Assembly (NCBI RefSeq): GCF_038087665.1
Contig: NZ_CP149925.1
Coordinates: 124,001 to 188,000 of the forward strand
Length of the DNA stretch: 64,000 nt
Direction of reading: 5' to 3'
From: Gallaecimonas sp. GXIMD4217
Lineage (GTDB): Bacteria; Pseudomonadota; Gammaproteobacteria; Enterobacterales; Gallaecimonadaceae
Shown one piece after another: positions 34,580 through 44,307 of the stretch. The notes below the pieces were generated by a model. That model had not been told where the DNA came from and ran no database searches. It saw only the letters and a program-made list of their open reading frames with translations. Within the stretch, counting starts at the first letter, position 1, and each line of letters begins with the position of its first letter. A program made the translations under genes and the position numbers.

Positions 34580-35917
34580 ATGAGCCTACGTATTTTGGTG
34601 GTCGAGGACGACCAGGACATCGCCGAGGCGGCCCGCTTCCTGCTGGGCCGCCGGGGCCACGCCCTGGTCCTCTGCCACGACCTGGACTCGGCCAGGGCGG
34701 CCCTGGCCGGGGACGACTTCGACCTGATGCTGCTGGACATGAACCTGAGCCGGGACACCACCTCCGGCCAGGAAGGCCTGGATTTCCTCCAGGCCACCGG
34801 CGAGCTGCGGCCCCCTACCATCGCCATGACCGCCTGGGCCAACGTGGCCCTGGCGGTGCAGGCCATGCAGGCCGGGGCCGTGGATTTCATCGAGAAGCCC
34901 TGGAACAACGCCAGGCTGCTGGAGCTGGTCGACAAGCACGGCCGCACCAGGCGCCTGGAGGCGGAAAACCGCCAGCTCAAGCAGCTGGACAGCCCGGACC
35001 AGCCCCTGGGGCAATCCAGGGCCATGACCGAGCTGCTGGCCATGGCCAGGCAGGTGGCCCCGACCCGGGCCAACGTGCTGATCACCGGCGAGAACGGCAC
35101 CGGCAAGTCGATGCTGGCCCAGTACCTGCACGGCCATTCCGACCGGGCCGACCAGGCCTTCGTGGCCGTGAACATGGGCGCCATCCCCGAGACCCTGTTC
35201 GAGAGCGAGCTGTTCGGCCACCGCAAGGGCGCCTTCACCGACGCCAAGACCGAGCGCCTGGGCCGTTTCGCCATGGCCGAGGGCGGCACCCTGTTCCTGG
35301 ACGAGGTGGCCACCCTGCCGCCGGCCCAGCAGGTCAAGCTGCTGCGGGTGCTGGAAAGCGGCGACTACGAGGTGCTGGGCGACAGCCATACCCGGAAGGC
35401 GGACGTGCGCCTGATCGCCGCCACCAACGCCGATCTGCACCAGGCCATGGCGGCCGGCGAGTTCCGCCGCGACCTCTATTTCCGCCTCAATACCGTGGAG
35501 CTGCGCCTGCCGCCGCTCAGGGAGCGACCCGACGATATCCCCTTGCTGGCGGCGCATTTCCTGGCCAGGCATGGGCGCCGCTACGGCCGGGACCAGCTGC
35601 GGCTGGAACCCGAGGCGCTCGGGGCCCTGGCCGCCTACGGCTGGCCGGGTAACGTGCGCGAGCTCAGCCATGTGATGGAAAGGGCGGTGCTGATGGCCAG
35701 GGGCGACAGCCTGGGCGCCGCCGATCTGGCCCTCACCGCCAGCGCCCCGCCACCCCAGGGGGAGCCGGCCCTGGCGCCCCTGGCCCAGGTGGAAAAGCAG
35801 CTGATCCTCAAGGCCCTGGCCCAGACCGGCAACAGCATCGGCCTGGCCGCCGAACGCCTGGGCCTGTCCCGCCACGCCCTGTCCAGGCGGCTGGAAAAAC
35901 ATGACATCCAGCTTTGA
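34580..35917 (+). CDS. Sigma-54-dependent response regulator (NtrC type)
   Basis: The 445-residue regulator has a receiver domain (phosphorylation Asp53, Lys106), an AAA+ sigma-54 activator domain and a Fis-type HTH (NSIGLAAERLGLSRHALSRRLEK, last 30 residues). The AAA+ domain has Walker A GENGTGKS (170-177), the sigma-54-contacting loop as GAFTDA (217-222) in place of the usual GAFTGA, Walker B GGTLFLDEV, and RLIAATN. It starts seven bases after the permease stop. Together with the kinase that overlaps its end, it likely activates the -24/-12 promoter in front of the operon. The signal is unknown. Confidence 0.93.
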   Translation: MSLRILVVEDDQDIAEAARFLLGRRGHALVLCHDLDSARAALAGDDFDLMLLDMNLSRDTTSGQEGLDFLQATGELRPPTIAMTAWANVALAVQAMQAGAVDFIEKPWNNARLLELVDKHGRTRRLEAENRQLKQLDSPDQPLGQSRAMTELLAMARQVAPTRANVLITGENGTGKSMLAQYLHGHSDRADQAFVAVNMGAIPETLFESELFGHRKGAFTDAKTERLGRFAMAEGGTLFLDEVATLPPAQQVKLLRVLESGDYEVLGDSHTRKADVRLIAATNADLHQAMAAGEFRRDLYFRLNTVELRLPPLRERPDDIPLLAAHFLARHGRRYGRDQLRLEPEALGALAAYGWPGNVRELSHVMERAVLMARGDSLGAADLALTASAPPPQGEPALAPLAQVEKQLILKALAQTGNSIGLAAERLGLSRHALSRRLEKHDIQL

Positions 35918-37142
35918 GCGCCGCCAGGCCCGGTTGCTGCTGGTGCTGTGCCTGCCGGCCTGGGGGCTCTTTGTCCTGCTCGGCTGGCAGATGGACTGGA
36001 GTCTGCTGGCCTGGCTCAACCTGGCGTTGTTGCTGGGGCTGGTCCAGCTTTGGCTGGCAAGGCGCCTCTACCTGAGCGGCACCGAACCCTGGGCCGGGCT
36101 GCAGACCCTGGTGGAGGGCATCAACCAGGGCGACACCAGCTACCGGCTCAACTGGCCCTATCGCCAGGGCCTGTTGCCCCAGGTGGCCCAGGCCCTGGCA
36201 CAGCTGAGCGCCAGGGAGGCGAGCCAGGGCCGGCGCCGGGCCCAGCAGCACCTGCTGTTCGAGGAGCTGTTCCGGCGCAGCCGCCAGCCGCTGTTGTGGC
36301 TGGACGACGATGACGCCGTGCTGGCCGGCAACGATGCCGCCCTGTTGCTGTCCGGCCAGGGCCAGTGGCAGCCCGACCTGACCCTGGCCGACTTCAAGCT
36401 GCACCGGACCGCCCAGGGCATCGCCAGCGGCGATCCCGGCACCCAGGTGCAATGCCTGCAGGTGGACCAGCAGGGGCAGCTGCTGATGCTGTTCCCCATG
36501 TCGCAGCAGCTGGCCCGGCAGGAGGTCCTGGCCTGGCAGCGGTTGATCCGGGTGTTCAGCCACGAGGTGCGCAACTCCATGACCCCCATCCAGAGCTACT
36601 GCCAGGCGCTGTTGGACGTGCCGCCCGGCTCCCCGGAGGAGCTCGGCACCATACTGGCCACCATCAACAGGCGTGCCGGCGGCCTGCTGGAATTCGTGGA
36701 AGGCTATGCCCGCCTGGCCAAGCTGCCGCCGCCCAACTGGCAGGCCCTGGCGGCCCGGGACTGGCTGCAGGGGATCTGCGATCTGCTGCCGGCGCTGGAT
36801 TGCCGGCTGCTGCTGGACGCAGACGAACTGCAGGGTGACGACAAGCAGCTGGAGCAGCTGCTGCTGAACCTGCTGCACAACGCCCTGGAGGCGGCACCAG
36901 GCCGGCCGGTGACCATCCGCTTCGGCCACGAGGACGGCATGCAGTGCCTGGTGGTGGAGGATCTGGGCCCCGGCTTTGCCAACCTGGACAACCTGATGGT
37001 GCCGCTTTACAGCACCAAGCCCAAGGGCTCCGGCATCGGCCTGGCCCTGTGCCGGCAGATCCTGATGAACCACGGCGGCCGCCTGGCCCTGGCCAACCAC
37101 CCCGGCGGCGCCAGGGTCAGCTGCTACTGGCCGCTGCCGTAG
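35901..37142 (+). CDS. Sensor histidine kinase of the efflux module
   Basis: This 413-residue protein has two N-terminal membrane segments (about residues 12-28 and 34-52) separated by only a few residues, so it has almost no periplasmic domain and must sense within the membrane or through the transporter. A HAMP/PAS-like middle (residues 60-195) leads to the phosphorylated His221 in FSHEVRNSMTPIQSYCQALL, then N-box NLLHNALEAA, DLGPGF and GSGIGLALCRQI. Its ATG lies 17 bases inside the end of the regulator gene, indicating coupled translation. A terminator follows 70 bases later. Confidence 0.9.
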   Translation: MTSSFERRQARLLLVLCLPAWGLFVLLGWQMDWSLLAWLNLALLLGLVQLWLARRLYLSGTEPWAGLQTLVEGINQGDTSYRLNWPYRQGLLPQVAQALAQLSAREASQGRRRAQQHLLFEELFRRSRQPLLWLDDDDAVLAGNDAALLLSGQGQWQPDLTLADFKLHRTAQGIASGDPGTQVQCLQVDQQGQLLMLFPMSQQLARQEVLAWQRLIRVFSHEVRNSMTPIQSYCQALLDVPPGSPEELGTILATINRRAGGLLEFVEGYARLAKLPPPNWQALAARDWLQGICDLLPALDCRLLLDADELQGDDKQLEQLLLNLLHNALEAAPGRPVTIRFGHEDGMQCLVVEDLGPGFANLDNLMVPLYSTKPKGSGIGLALCRQILMNHGGRLALANHPGGARVSCYWPLP

Positions 37143-37210
37143 CCGGCGGCCTGGGCCAGCCAGGCGTCCAGCGCTTGCTGCGGCGAAAGTGAAGGTGAGC
37201 GCCGTTCATA

Positions 37211-37238
37211 AAAAAGGCCCGCAACTGCGGGCCTTTTC
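37211..37238. terminator. Bidirectional terminator between the kinase gene and pckA
   Basis: AGGCCCGC (37215-37222), loop AACT, GCGGGCCT (37227-37234), with A-run on the left and TTTT on the right. It lies between convergent transcription units. Confidence 0.87.
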
Positions 37239-37255
37239 CGTTGTGTCCTGCCGGC

Positions 37256-38857
<1,602 letters not shown>

Positions 38858-39142
38858 TGTCTTTCGCTCCAGGGTACAGAGTTTGTTGAAGTAGGGATTT
38901 TGGTCTTTTTATTGGCGCGCATTGTAGCCCATGGGCGGAAACGTTTAAACGCGCCAGCTAAACCAAGTCGCAATAAAAAGCAAACTTTCTCTAGGGCGTA
39001 CGGAATTTGTCCATCCAGGCGGCTGAAATGTAAAGGTTTATGTCATCTGTTGTTTCCGGCTTTTTGCAAATGCTATAAAGCCCTTCTCCCCCCTTGCCGC
39101 AGTTCCACGAAGGAAGTGGTTTGTATTCATTGGAGAAGTATT

Positions 39143-41428
39143 GTGGCAAAACAACACGCGATATCCGCGCTGTCGCTGGCGGTGGCCCTGGCCCTGTCCG
39201 GCTGTGGCAGCGATAACAACAACACTCCGCCCCAGGTCGAAGCGGCCAGCTTCCAGGGCCTGAAGCAGATGGTGGCCCTGAACGGCCAGCTGTCCATCAA
39301 GGATCAGGACGATCGCACCCTGAGCATCAGCGTATGGGAAGACGGCAAGGTCCACGGCGTCAACGACGGTCGTTACAACCTCAACAGCGGCGAGCTGGTC
39401 ATCAATGACGATTACAGCTTCAGCTTCATTCCCTACGGCACCGACGACGTGACCCTGACCCTGGTGGTCAGCGACCGCGAGCATGACGTCGAGGCCGAGC
39501 TGAGCTTCAGCGACATCGCCGGCGATCCCCTGTTCAAGGAGCAGTGGCACCTGCGCAACACCGGCCAGAAGGCCTACTCCCAGGACGAGGACGGCCGCAT
39601 CGCCTACCTGACCTGGCTGGCCGGCCTGTACGACATGGCACTGGAAGATCTGCTGGAAATCGACAGCCTCAAGTACGATCCCAGCATACTGGTGCCCGGC
39701 GAGGACATGCACCTGACCAAGACCATCGCCTCCGGCATCACCGGCCAGGGCGTACGGGTACTGGTGGCCGACTCCGGCCTGGAAGTGGCCCACGAGGATC
39801 TGGTGGCCAACGTCATCCCCGGCGCGTCCCTGAACTTCGTCTACAACGGTGACGAGGGCGGCAACTTCCCGGCCTCCAGCCACCCCCAGGATCCCACCTC
39901 CAAGTCCAACCTGGGTGACCACGGCACCTCGGTGGCCGGCCTGATCGCCGCCAAGGGCTGGAACGGCCTGGGCGGCCGCGGCGTGGCCCCCGATGCCGGC
40001 CTGATGGGCATGAACTACCTCAAGGCCCAGGACACCCTGTCCTACATGTTGTCCAACGGCCTGCCCGGCTCCATGGGCAGCACCGCCGACATCGTCAACA
40101 AGAGCTATGGCCGTGATGTCTTCTATCCCGACAGCATCGACGAAATCGACCTGGCGGTGCAGTCCTTCGGCCCCCTCCATGGTCGTGGCGGCAAGGGCAT
40201 AGTGCACCTCAAGGCGGCCGGCAACGGCTTCGATTCCAACCTGTCCCCCTATTCCCCCTGTGAGGAAGTGGGCGGCATCGATGCCGGCCTGGCCTGCCAG
40301 AACACCAACCTGGAGCCGGTCAACGTCTACCCCTACAACACGATAGTGGCGGCGGTGAACTCCGACGGCAGGCACACCAGCTATTCCTCCGCCGGTTCCA
40401 ACGTCTTCATCTCGGCCCCGGCCGGTGAATACGGCCGCGCCGCCCCGGCCATGGTCACCACCGACCAGTCCACCTGCCTGCAGGGCTACGCCTCCTTTGC
40501 CCGGGATCAGTACTACCGTGCCAATATCGCCGGCTACCCGTACGCCGAGGTGTATCCCTTCAACGGCACCGCCCACGAAGAGAACCTGAACTGCAACTAC
40601 ACCTCCAGCTTCAACGGCACCTCCTCGGCCACCCCCAACACCGCCGGTGCCGTGGCCCTGCTGCTGAGCGCCAACCCGGACCTGAGCTGGCGTGACGTGC
40701 GCCACATCCTGGCCAGCACCGCCGACCAGGTGGACGCCGACGCGGCCCCCGTGGTGCTGGACGTGGACGGCGAGCAGTACCTGGCCCGCGACGGCTGGCT
40801 GACCAATGGCGCCGGCTTCCACTTCAACAACCTGTACGGCTTCGGCCGGGTCAATGTGGACAAGGCCGTGGCCATGGCCACAAACGGCTACCAGAGCCTG
40901 GCACCCATGGTGGAGAGCGCCTGGTTCGACGTGGATCGCAGCGAAGCGCCGCTGGCCATCCCCGACAACAAGGCCGCCGGCGTGGTCGACACCTTCGAGG
41001 TGAGCGAGGATCTGATCATGGAGATGGTGCAGCTGAAGGTCACCATCAGCAACGACAACCTGGTCACCTACGGCTTCGATGACGACGGCTATATCGGCTC
41101 CACCCTGGGTCCCGACACTGCCATTGAGCTGGTGTCCCCGGCCGGTACCCGCAGCGTGCTGCTCAACCCCAGATCCGGCCTGACCATCTCCCACGACCTC
41201 ATCAACGGCGCGGATGTGGAGCAGTACTTCCTGAAGGACCAGATCCTGGCCTCCAACGCCTTCTACGGCGAGAACGCCAAGGGCACCTGGACCATCAGGG
41301 TGGTGGACACCAATGGCGACGACGTTGCCTTCAACCACAGCCAGTTCGGTGCCGCCAAGCTGCTCAACAACAGCGAAGACAGCAAACTGGAAGCCTGGGG
41401 CCTGCGTTTCTTCGGCCGTCAGCAATAA
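39143..41428 (+). CDS. Kexin-like S8 serine protease lipoprotein with P-domain
   Basis: This 761-residue protein has a lipoprotein signal with lipid Cys21 (LSGCGSD), then a region to about residue 190, and a subtilase domain with Asp210 (VLVADSGLE), His260 (GDHGTSVAG), oxyanion Asn361 (KAAGNG) and Ser494 (NGTSSATP). After it comes a proprotein-convertase P-domain (about 590-761) ending in WGLRFFGRQQ. This architecture recalls the Aeromonas sobria serine protease ASP. The start is GTG 39143, seven bases after GGAG; readings farther upstream lack a signal sequence. A small exported gene follows after 18 bases. Gly after the lipid Cys suggests outer-membrane sorting. Confidence 0.88.
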   Translation: MAKQHAISALSLAVALALSGCGSDNNNTPPQVEAASFQGLKQMVALNGQLSIKDQDDRTLSISVWEDGKVHGVNDGRYNLNSGELVINDDYSFSFIPYGTDDVTLTLVVSDREHDVEAELSFSDIAGDPLFKEQWHLRNTGQKAYSQDEDGRIAYLTWLAGLYDMALEDLLEIDSLKYDPSILVPGEDMHLTKTIASGITGQGVRVLVADSGLEVAHEDLVANVIPGASLNFVYNGDEGGNFPASSHPQDPTSKSNLGDHGTSVAGLIAAKGWNGLGGRGVAPDAGLMGMNYLKAQDTLSYMLSNGLPGSMGSTADIVNKSYGRDVFYPDSIDEIDLAVQSFGPLHGRGGKGIVHLKAAGNGFDSNLSPYSPCEEVGGIDAGLACQNTNLEPVNVYPYNTIVAAVNSDGRHTSYSSAGSNVFISAPAGEYGRAAPAMVTTDQSTCLQGYASFARDQYYRANIAGYPYAEVYPFNGTAHEENLNCNYTSSFNGTSSATPNTAGAVALLLSANPDLSWRDVRHILASTADQVDADAAPVVLDVDGEQYLARDGWLTNGAGFHFNNLYGFGRVNVDKAVAMATNGYQSLAPMVESAWFDVDRSEAPLAIPDNKAAGVVDTFEVSEDLIMEMVQLKVTISNDNLVTYGFDDDGYIGSTLGPDTAIELVSPAGTRSVLLNPRSGLTISHDLINGADVEQYFLKDQILASNAFYGENAKGTWTIRVVDTNGDDVAFNHSQFGAAKLLNNSEDSKLEAWGLRFFGRQQ

Positions 41429-41446
41429 GGGACAAGGAGTAACATC

Positions 41447-41926
41447 ATGAAACTGATTTCCGCACTGATCGCCTCCACCCTGGCCCTGAGCGGCGCCGAG
41501 GCCAGCGAGCTGCAGCCCAAGGAGCTGCGCGGCCTGCAGCAGGGCGTCCAGAAGCCCAGCTTCAAGGACAGGGACTTCGGCGTCTACCGCATCCTGCCGA
41601 GCCAGACCGGCGCCGAGGGCCAGGCCAAGGCGCCCAGCCTCGACAAGCGCCTGGTCAAGGGCACCAGGGTCGAAAATGTACTGACCGGCAAGCAGGGCCT
41701 GGTGACCGGCAAGCTGGCGGTCCTGGCCGAGCGGGGCACCGATGTCCACGGCCTGGCCAGGGAGCTGGGTGTGGTCGTGGAGGCCTCCGAGAGCCGCACC
41801 GGCCTCTACCTGCTGGATGCCTCCAACAGCGCCGATCTGGCCGTCCTCAAGGCGACCCTGGCCGACAAGGCCGGCATTCGGCGGGTCAAGATAGACGTGC
41901 GCGACAACCGCAACCGCGAGTACTGA
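41447..41926 (+). CDS. Small exported partner of the S8 protease (ORF2-type chaperone candidate)
   Basis: The 159-residue product has a signal peptide (MKLISALIASTLALSGAEA) and a C-terminal domain (about residues 87-157) whose beta-alpha-beta order (KLAVLAERGTDVHGLAREL, then GLYLLDASNSADLAVLKATL, then IRRVKIDVRDN) looks like an I9-type subtilisin propeptide. The S8 protease gene lies 18 bases upstream. In Aeromonas sobria the downstream gene orf2 encodes an external chaperone of similar size needed for maturation of the kexin-like protease ASP. The same role is inferred here from position, size and fold; direct sequence identity was not measured. Confidence 0.62.
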   Translation: MKLISALIASTLALSGAEASELQPKELRGLQQGVQKPSFKDRDFGVYRILPSQTGAEGQAKAPSLDKRLVKGTRVENVLTGKQGLVTGKLAVLAERGTDVHGLARELGVVVEASESRTGLYLLDASNSADLAVLKATLADKAGIRRVKIDVRDNRNREY

Positions 41927-41941
41927 GTTGGCGCTGGCGAT

Positions 41942-41970
41942 AAAAAAGGCCCCTTTCGGGGCCTTTTCTT
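41942..41970. terminator. Bidirectional terminator between the protease pair and hslO
   Basis: AAGGCCCC (41946-41953), loop TTTC, GGGGCCTT (41958-41965), with A-run on the left and TTTTCTTTT on the right. Confidence 0.9.
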
Positions 41971-42834
41971 TTACTGGGTCTGCTTGGGCGCCTGCTGGGC
42001 GTCGTCGCAGAACAGGGCGGTGGCGTCCACCTTGTCGAACTCGTAGTGGGCGCGGCAGTACTCGCAGTTCATCTCGATCTTGCCCTTCTCGGCCAGGATA
42101 TGGTCGATCTCTTCCTTGCCCAGGCTGACCAGGGCGTCGGCGCAGCGCTCCCTGGAGCAGACGCAATGGAAGCGGACCGGCTGGGGCTCGAACAGCCGCA
42201 CCTCTTCCTGGTGGTAGAGGCGGTGCAGTATGGTCTCGGCGTCCAGGGTGAACAGCTCTTCACGCTTGATGGTGTCGGTCAGGGTCACCAGGTGCTCGAA
42301 GTCGGTGCCGTTCTCGCCTGCCGGCATCACCTGCAGCAGCATGCCGGCGGCCTGCTGGTCGTCGGCATGGATCCACAGCTTGGTGGGCAGCTGCTCGGAG
42401 CGGTTGAAGTAGTGCTCCAGCACCTGGGCCAGGTTGTCGCCCTCCAGGCCCACCACGCCCTGGTAGCGGTCGCCCTCGTTGGGGGTGATGGTGATCACCA
42501 GGTGGCCCTTGCCCATCAGCTCGTGCAGGCCGGCATCCTCGGGGATCTCGCCGTGGTAGCGGGCCACGCCGCGCAGGCGCTGGTCGTGGCTGCCGTTGAT
42601 CACCGCCAGCCGTACCGGGCCGTCGCCCTGGAGCTGCACGGCGATCTCGCCCTCGAACTTGAGGGTGGCGGTGAGCAGGCTGGAGGCCACCATCAGCTCG
42701 CCCAGCAGCTTCTGGATGGGCGCCGGATACTGGTGGTTGCTGAGGATGGCCTGGTAGCTTTCCTGCAACTGCACCAGCTCGCCGCGGACCTGGGCGTCGG
42801 CAAACAGAAAGCGAAGGAGGGAATCTTGTTGCAT
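41971..42834 (-). CDS. hslO: Redox-regulated chaperone Hsp33
   Basis: Hsp33 is a cytoplasmic holdase switched on by oxidation of its zinc-binding cysteines. The 287-residue protein has the N-terminal folding-platform domain and a C-terminal redox switch with CVC (224 and 226) and CEYC (257 and 260). The chosen ATG 42834 has CAGGAG before it and overlaps the hslR stop (TAATG). hslR-hslO order is as in E. coli. A further short C-terminal tail ([11 protein letters not shown]) follows the domain. Confidence 0.95.
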   Translation of the reverse strand: MQQDSLLRFLFADAQVRGELVQLQESYQAILSNHQYPAPIQKLLGELMVASSLLTATLKFEGEIAVQLQGDGPVRLAVINGSHDQRLRGVARYHGEIPEDAGLHELMGKGHLVITITPNEGDRYQGVVGLEGDNLAQVLEHYFNRSEQLPTKLWIHADDQQAAGMLLQVMPAGENGTDFEHLVTLTDTIKREELFTLDAETILHRLYHQEEVRLFEPQPVRFHCVCSRERCADALVSLGKEEIDHILAEKGKIEMNCEYCRAHYEFDKVDATALFCDDAQQAPKQTQ

Positions 42835-43268
42835 TAGTGCTCCTGATGTTTGAATTGCACCAGCTTGCGGCGCTGTTTCTTGTCCGGCCGGGATTCCGGG
42901 CGCGGGTTGTGCAGGGCATTGATGCGCCTGGCCTCGGCGTTTTGCCGGCGCTTTTCGATGCTGGCTGTCGTCTCTTCGTAAAGTTCCTGGGCTATGCTGG
43001 CCGGCCCGCGCTTGTCGGACAGGGCCTTGACCACCAGTTCCCGCTCGTCCTGGCCGGTCCACAGCCTGAGCACGGCGCCGACCTCCACCAGCTTGCTGGG
43101 CTTGCTGCGGGCACCATTGTAGTGGACCTTGCCGCCCTCGATCTGGGCCCGGGCCAGGGCCCTGGTCTTGTAGAAACGGGCGGCCCAGAGCCACTTGTCC
43201 AGGCGCACTTCGGCCTTGTCCGATGCGGCCTCGGGGCCCGGGTTGACTGTTGATTTTTGTCTGGCCAT
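42834..43268 (-). CDS. hslR: Heat-shock protein 15, ribosome-recycling S4-domain protein
   Basis: Hsp15 binds 50S subunits that carry a stalled nascent chain and helps free them. The 144-residue product has the S4 RNA-binding domain ([19 protein letters not shown], then [10 protein letters not shown]) followed by a basic C-terminal helix ([17 protein letters not shown]). The ATG 43268 gives the normal N-terminus, though no clear ribosome site is seen. It is translationally coupled to hslO and divergent from gspC across 139 bases. Confidence 0.93.
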   Translation of the reverse strand: MARQKSTVNPGPEAASDKAEVRLDKWLWAARFYKTRALARAQIEGGKVHYNGARSKPSKLVEVGAVLRLWTGQDERELVVKALSDKRGPASIAQELYEETTASIEKRRQNAEARRINALHNPRPESRPDKKQRRKLVQFKHQEH

Positions 43269-43407
43269 GGTTTTAACTAGCTGCGTTAACAATAAAAACG
43301 CGAAAATGACACAATTCAGGCTATCGCCGTGCCGTTGGCGGTGGCCACAACCGAGGGGCTGCAGCCAGTAGTAGGCAAGGATAGCCGAATTCAACGGGCT
43401 GCAAATT

Positions 43408-44289
43408 ATGATGAATTCCGAAGCGTTTTTGCACTCTTTCGAGGGCATTCTGGCCCGATTACCACTGTCCCGCCTGCGTTCGCTGCTGACCTGGCTGCTG
43501 GTGCTGCTGGCCCTGTGGCTGGCCGCCGGCCTGCTCTGGCAGCTGCTGACGCCGCTGCCTAAGCCCGGCCAGTGGCAGCCCAAGCAGGGCAGCGCCCGCA
43601 GCGACAACGACCTGGATCCCGGCCGTATCACCCAATACCACCTGTTCGGCGAGGCCGAGGTGGCGCCGCCCGAGCCGGTGGCCAACCTGGATGCCCCCGA
43701 GACCCGGCTGCGGGTCACCCTGGCCGGCCTGGTCGCCGCCTCCGACGGCCTAGGTGGGGTCGCCATCATCGAAAGTCAAGGCCGCCAGCAGACCTATGTG
43801 GTGGGCGAGACCATCCAGGGCACCGGCGCCAGGCTGGAGCGCATCCTCGAAGACAGGGTGCTGGTCTCCAACCGCGGCGTCACCGAGGCCCTGATGCTGG
43901 ACGGCGTCGACTACAGACCGGTGCAGCGCACGTCGCAACCGGCCAAGGGGGCCTCCAGGACCAGGCCGGCGCCTCGCGAACTGCGCCAGGCCATCTCGGA
44001 CATCAAGGCCGATCCCACCAGCATCGCCGATCTGGTGCAGCTGACCCCGGAACGGGACGGCGACGAGCTGCTGGGCTACCGCATCGCCCCGGGCAGGAAA
44101 CCCGAGCTGTTCAAGGCGGTCGGATTGCAGAGCGGCGATCTGGTCAAGGCCCTCAACGGCTACGACCTCACCGACCCGGCCCAGGCCCTTGAGGTGCTGG
44201 GACAACTGGACACATTGGACAGCCTGAGCCTGGATATCGACAGGAACGGCGTCGACACCAGCGTCGAAGTCACGCTGGAAAACCGATAA
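43408..44289 (+). CDS. gspC: Type II secretion protein GspC
   Basis: GspC is the inner-membrane protein that links the assembly platform to the GspD secretin. The 293-residue product has a short cytoplasmic N-terminus, one membrane helix (about residues 25-48), a periplasmic HR domain (RITQYHLFGEAE, then LRVTLAGLVAASD) and a C-terminal PDZ domain (about residues 205-290: GYRIAPGRKPELFKAVGLQSGDLVKALNG). It is the first gene of the gsp operon. No strong ribosome site precedes the two adjacent ATG codons at 43408. Confidence 0.93.
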   Translation: MMNSEAFLHSFEGILARLPLSRLRSLLTWLLVLLALWLAAGLLWQLLTPLPKPGQWQPKQGSARSDNDLDPGRITQYHLFGEAEVAPPEPVANLDAPETRLRVTLAGLVAASDGLGGVAIIESQGRQQTYVVGETIQGTGARLERILEDRVLVSNRGVTEALMLDGVDYRPVQRTSQPAKGASRTRPAPRELRQAISDIKADPTSIADLVQLTPERDGDELLGYRIAPGRKPELFKAVGLQSGDLVKALNGYDLTDPAQALEVLGQLDTLDSLSLDIDRNGVDTSVEVTLENR

Positions 44290-44307
44290 GAATGAAGGAT
44301 GTAAGGA

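Noticed and set aside
31249-35337. 1362-codon minus-strand open frame opposite the ABC transporter genes
   Set aside because: Low-complexity Gln/His/Leu/Gly composition, no ribosome site or domain; the plus-strand genes have clear motifs throughout.
37143-37210. Possible remnant coding segment between the kinase gene and pckA
   Set aside because: Too short, with no recognisable similarity; treated as intergenic.
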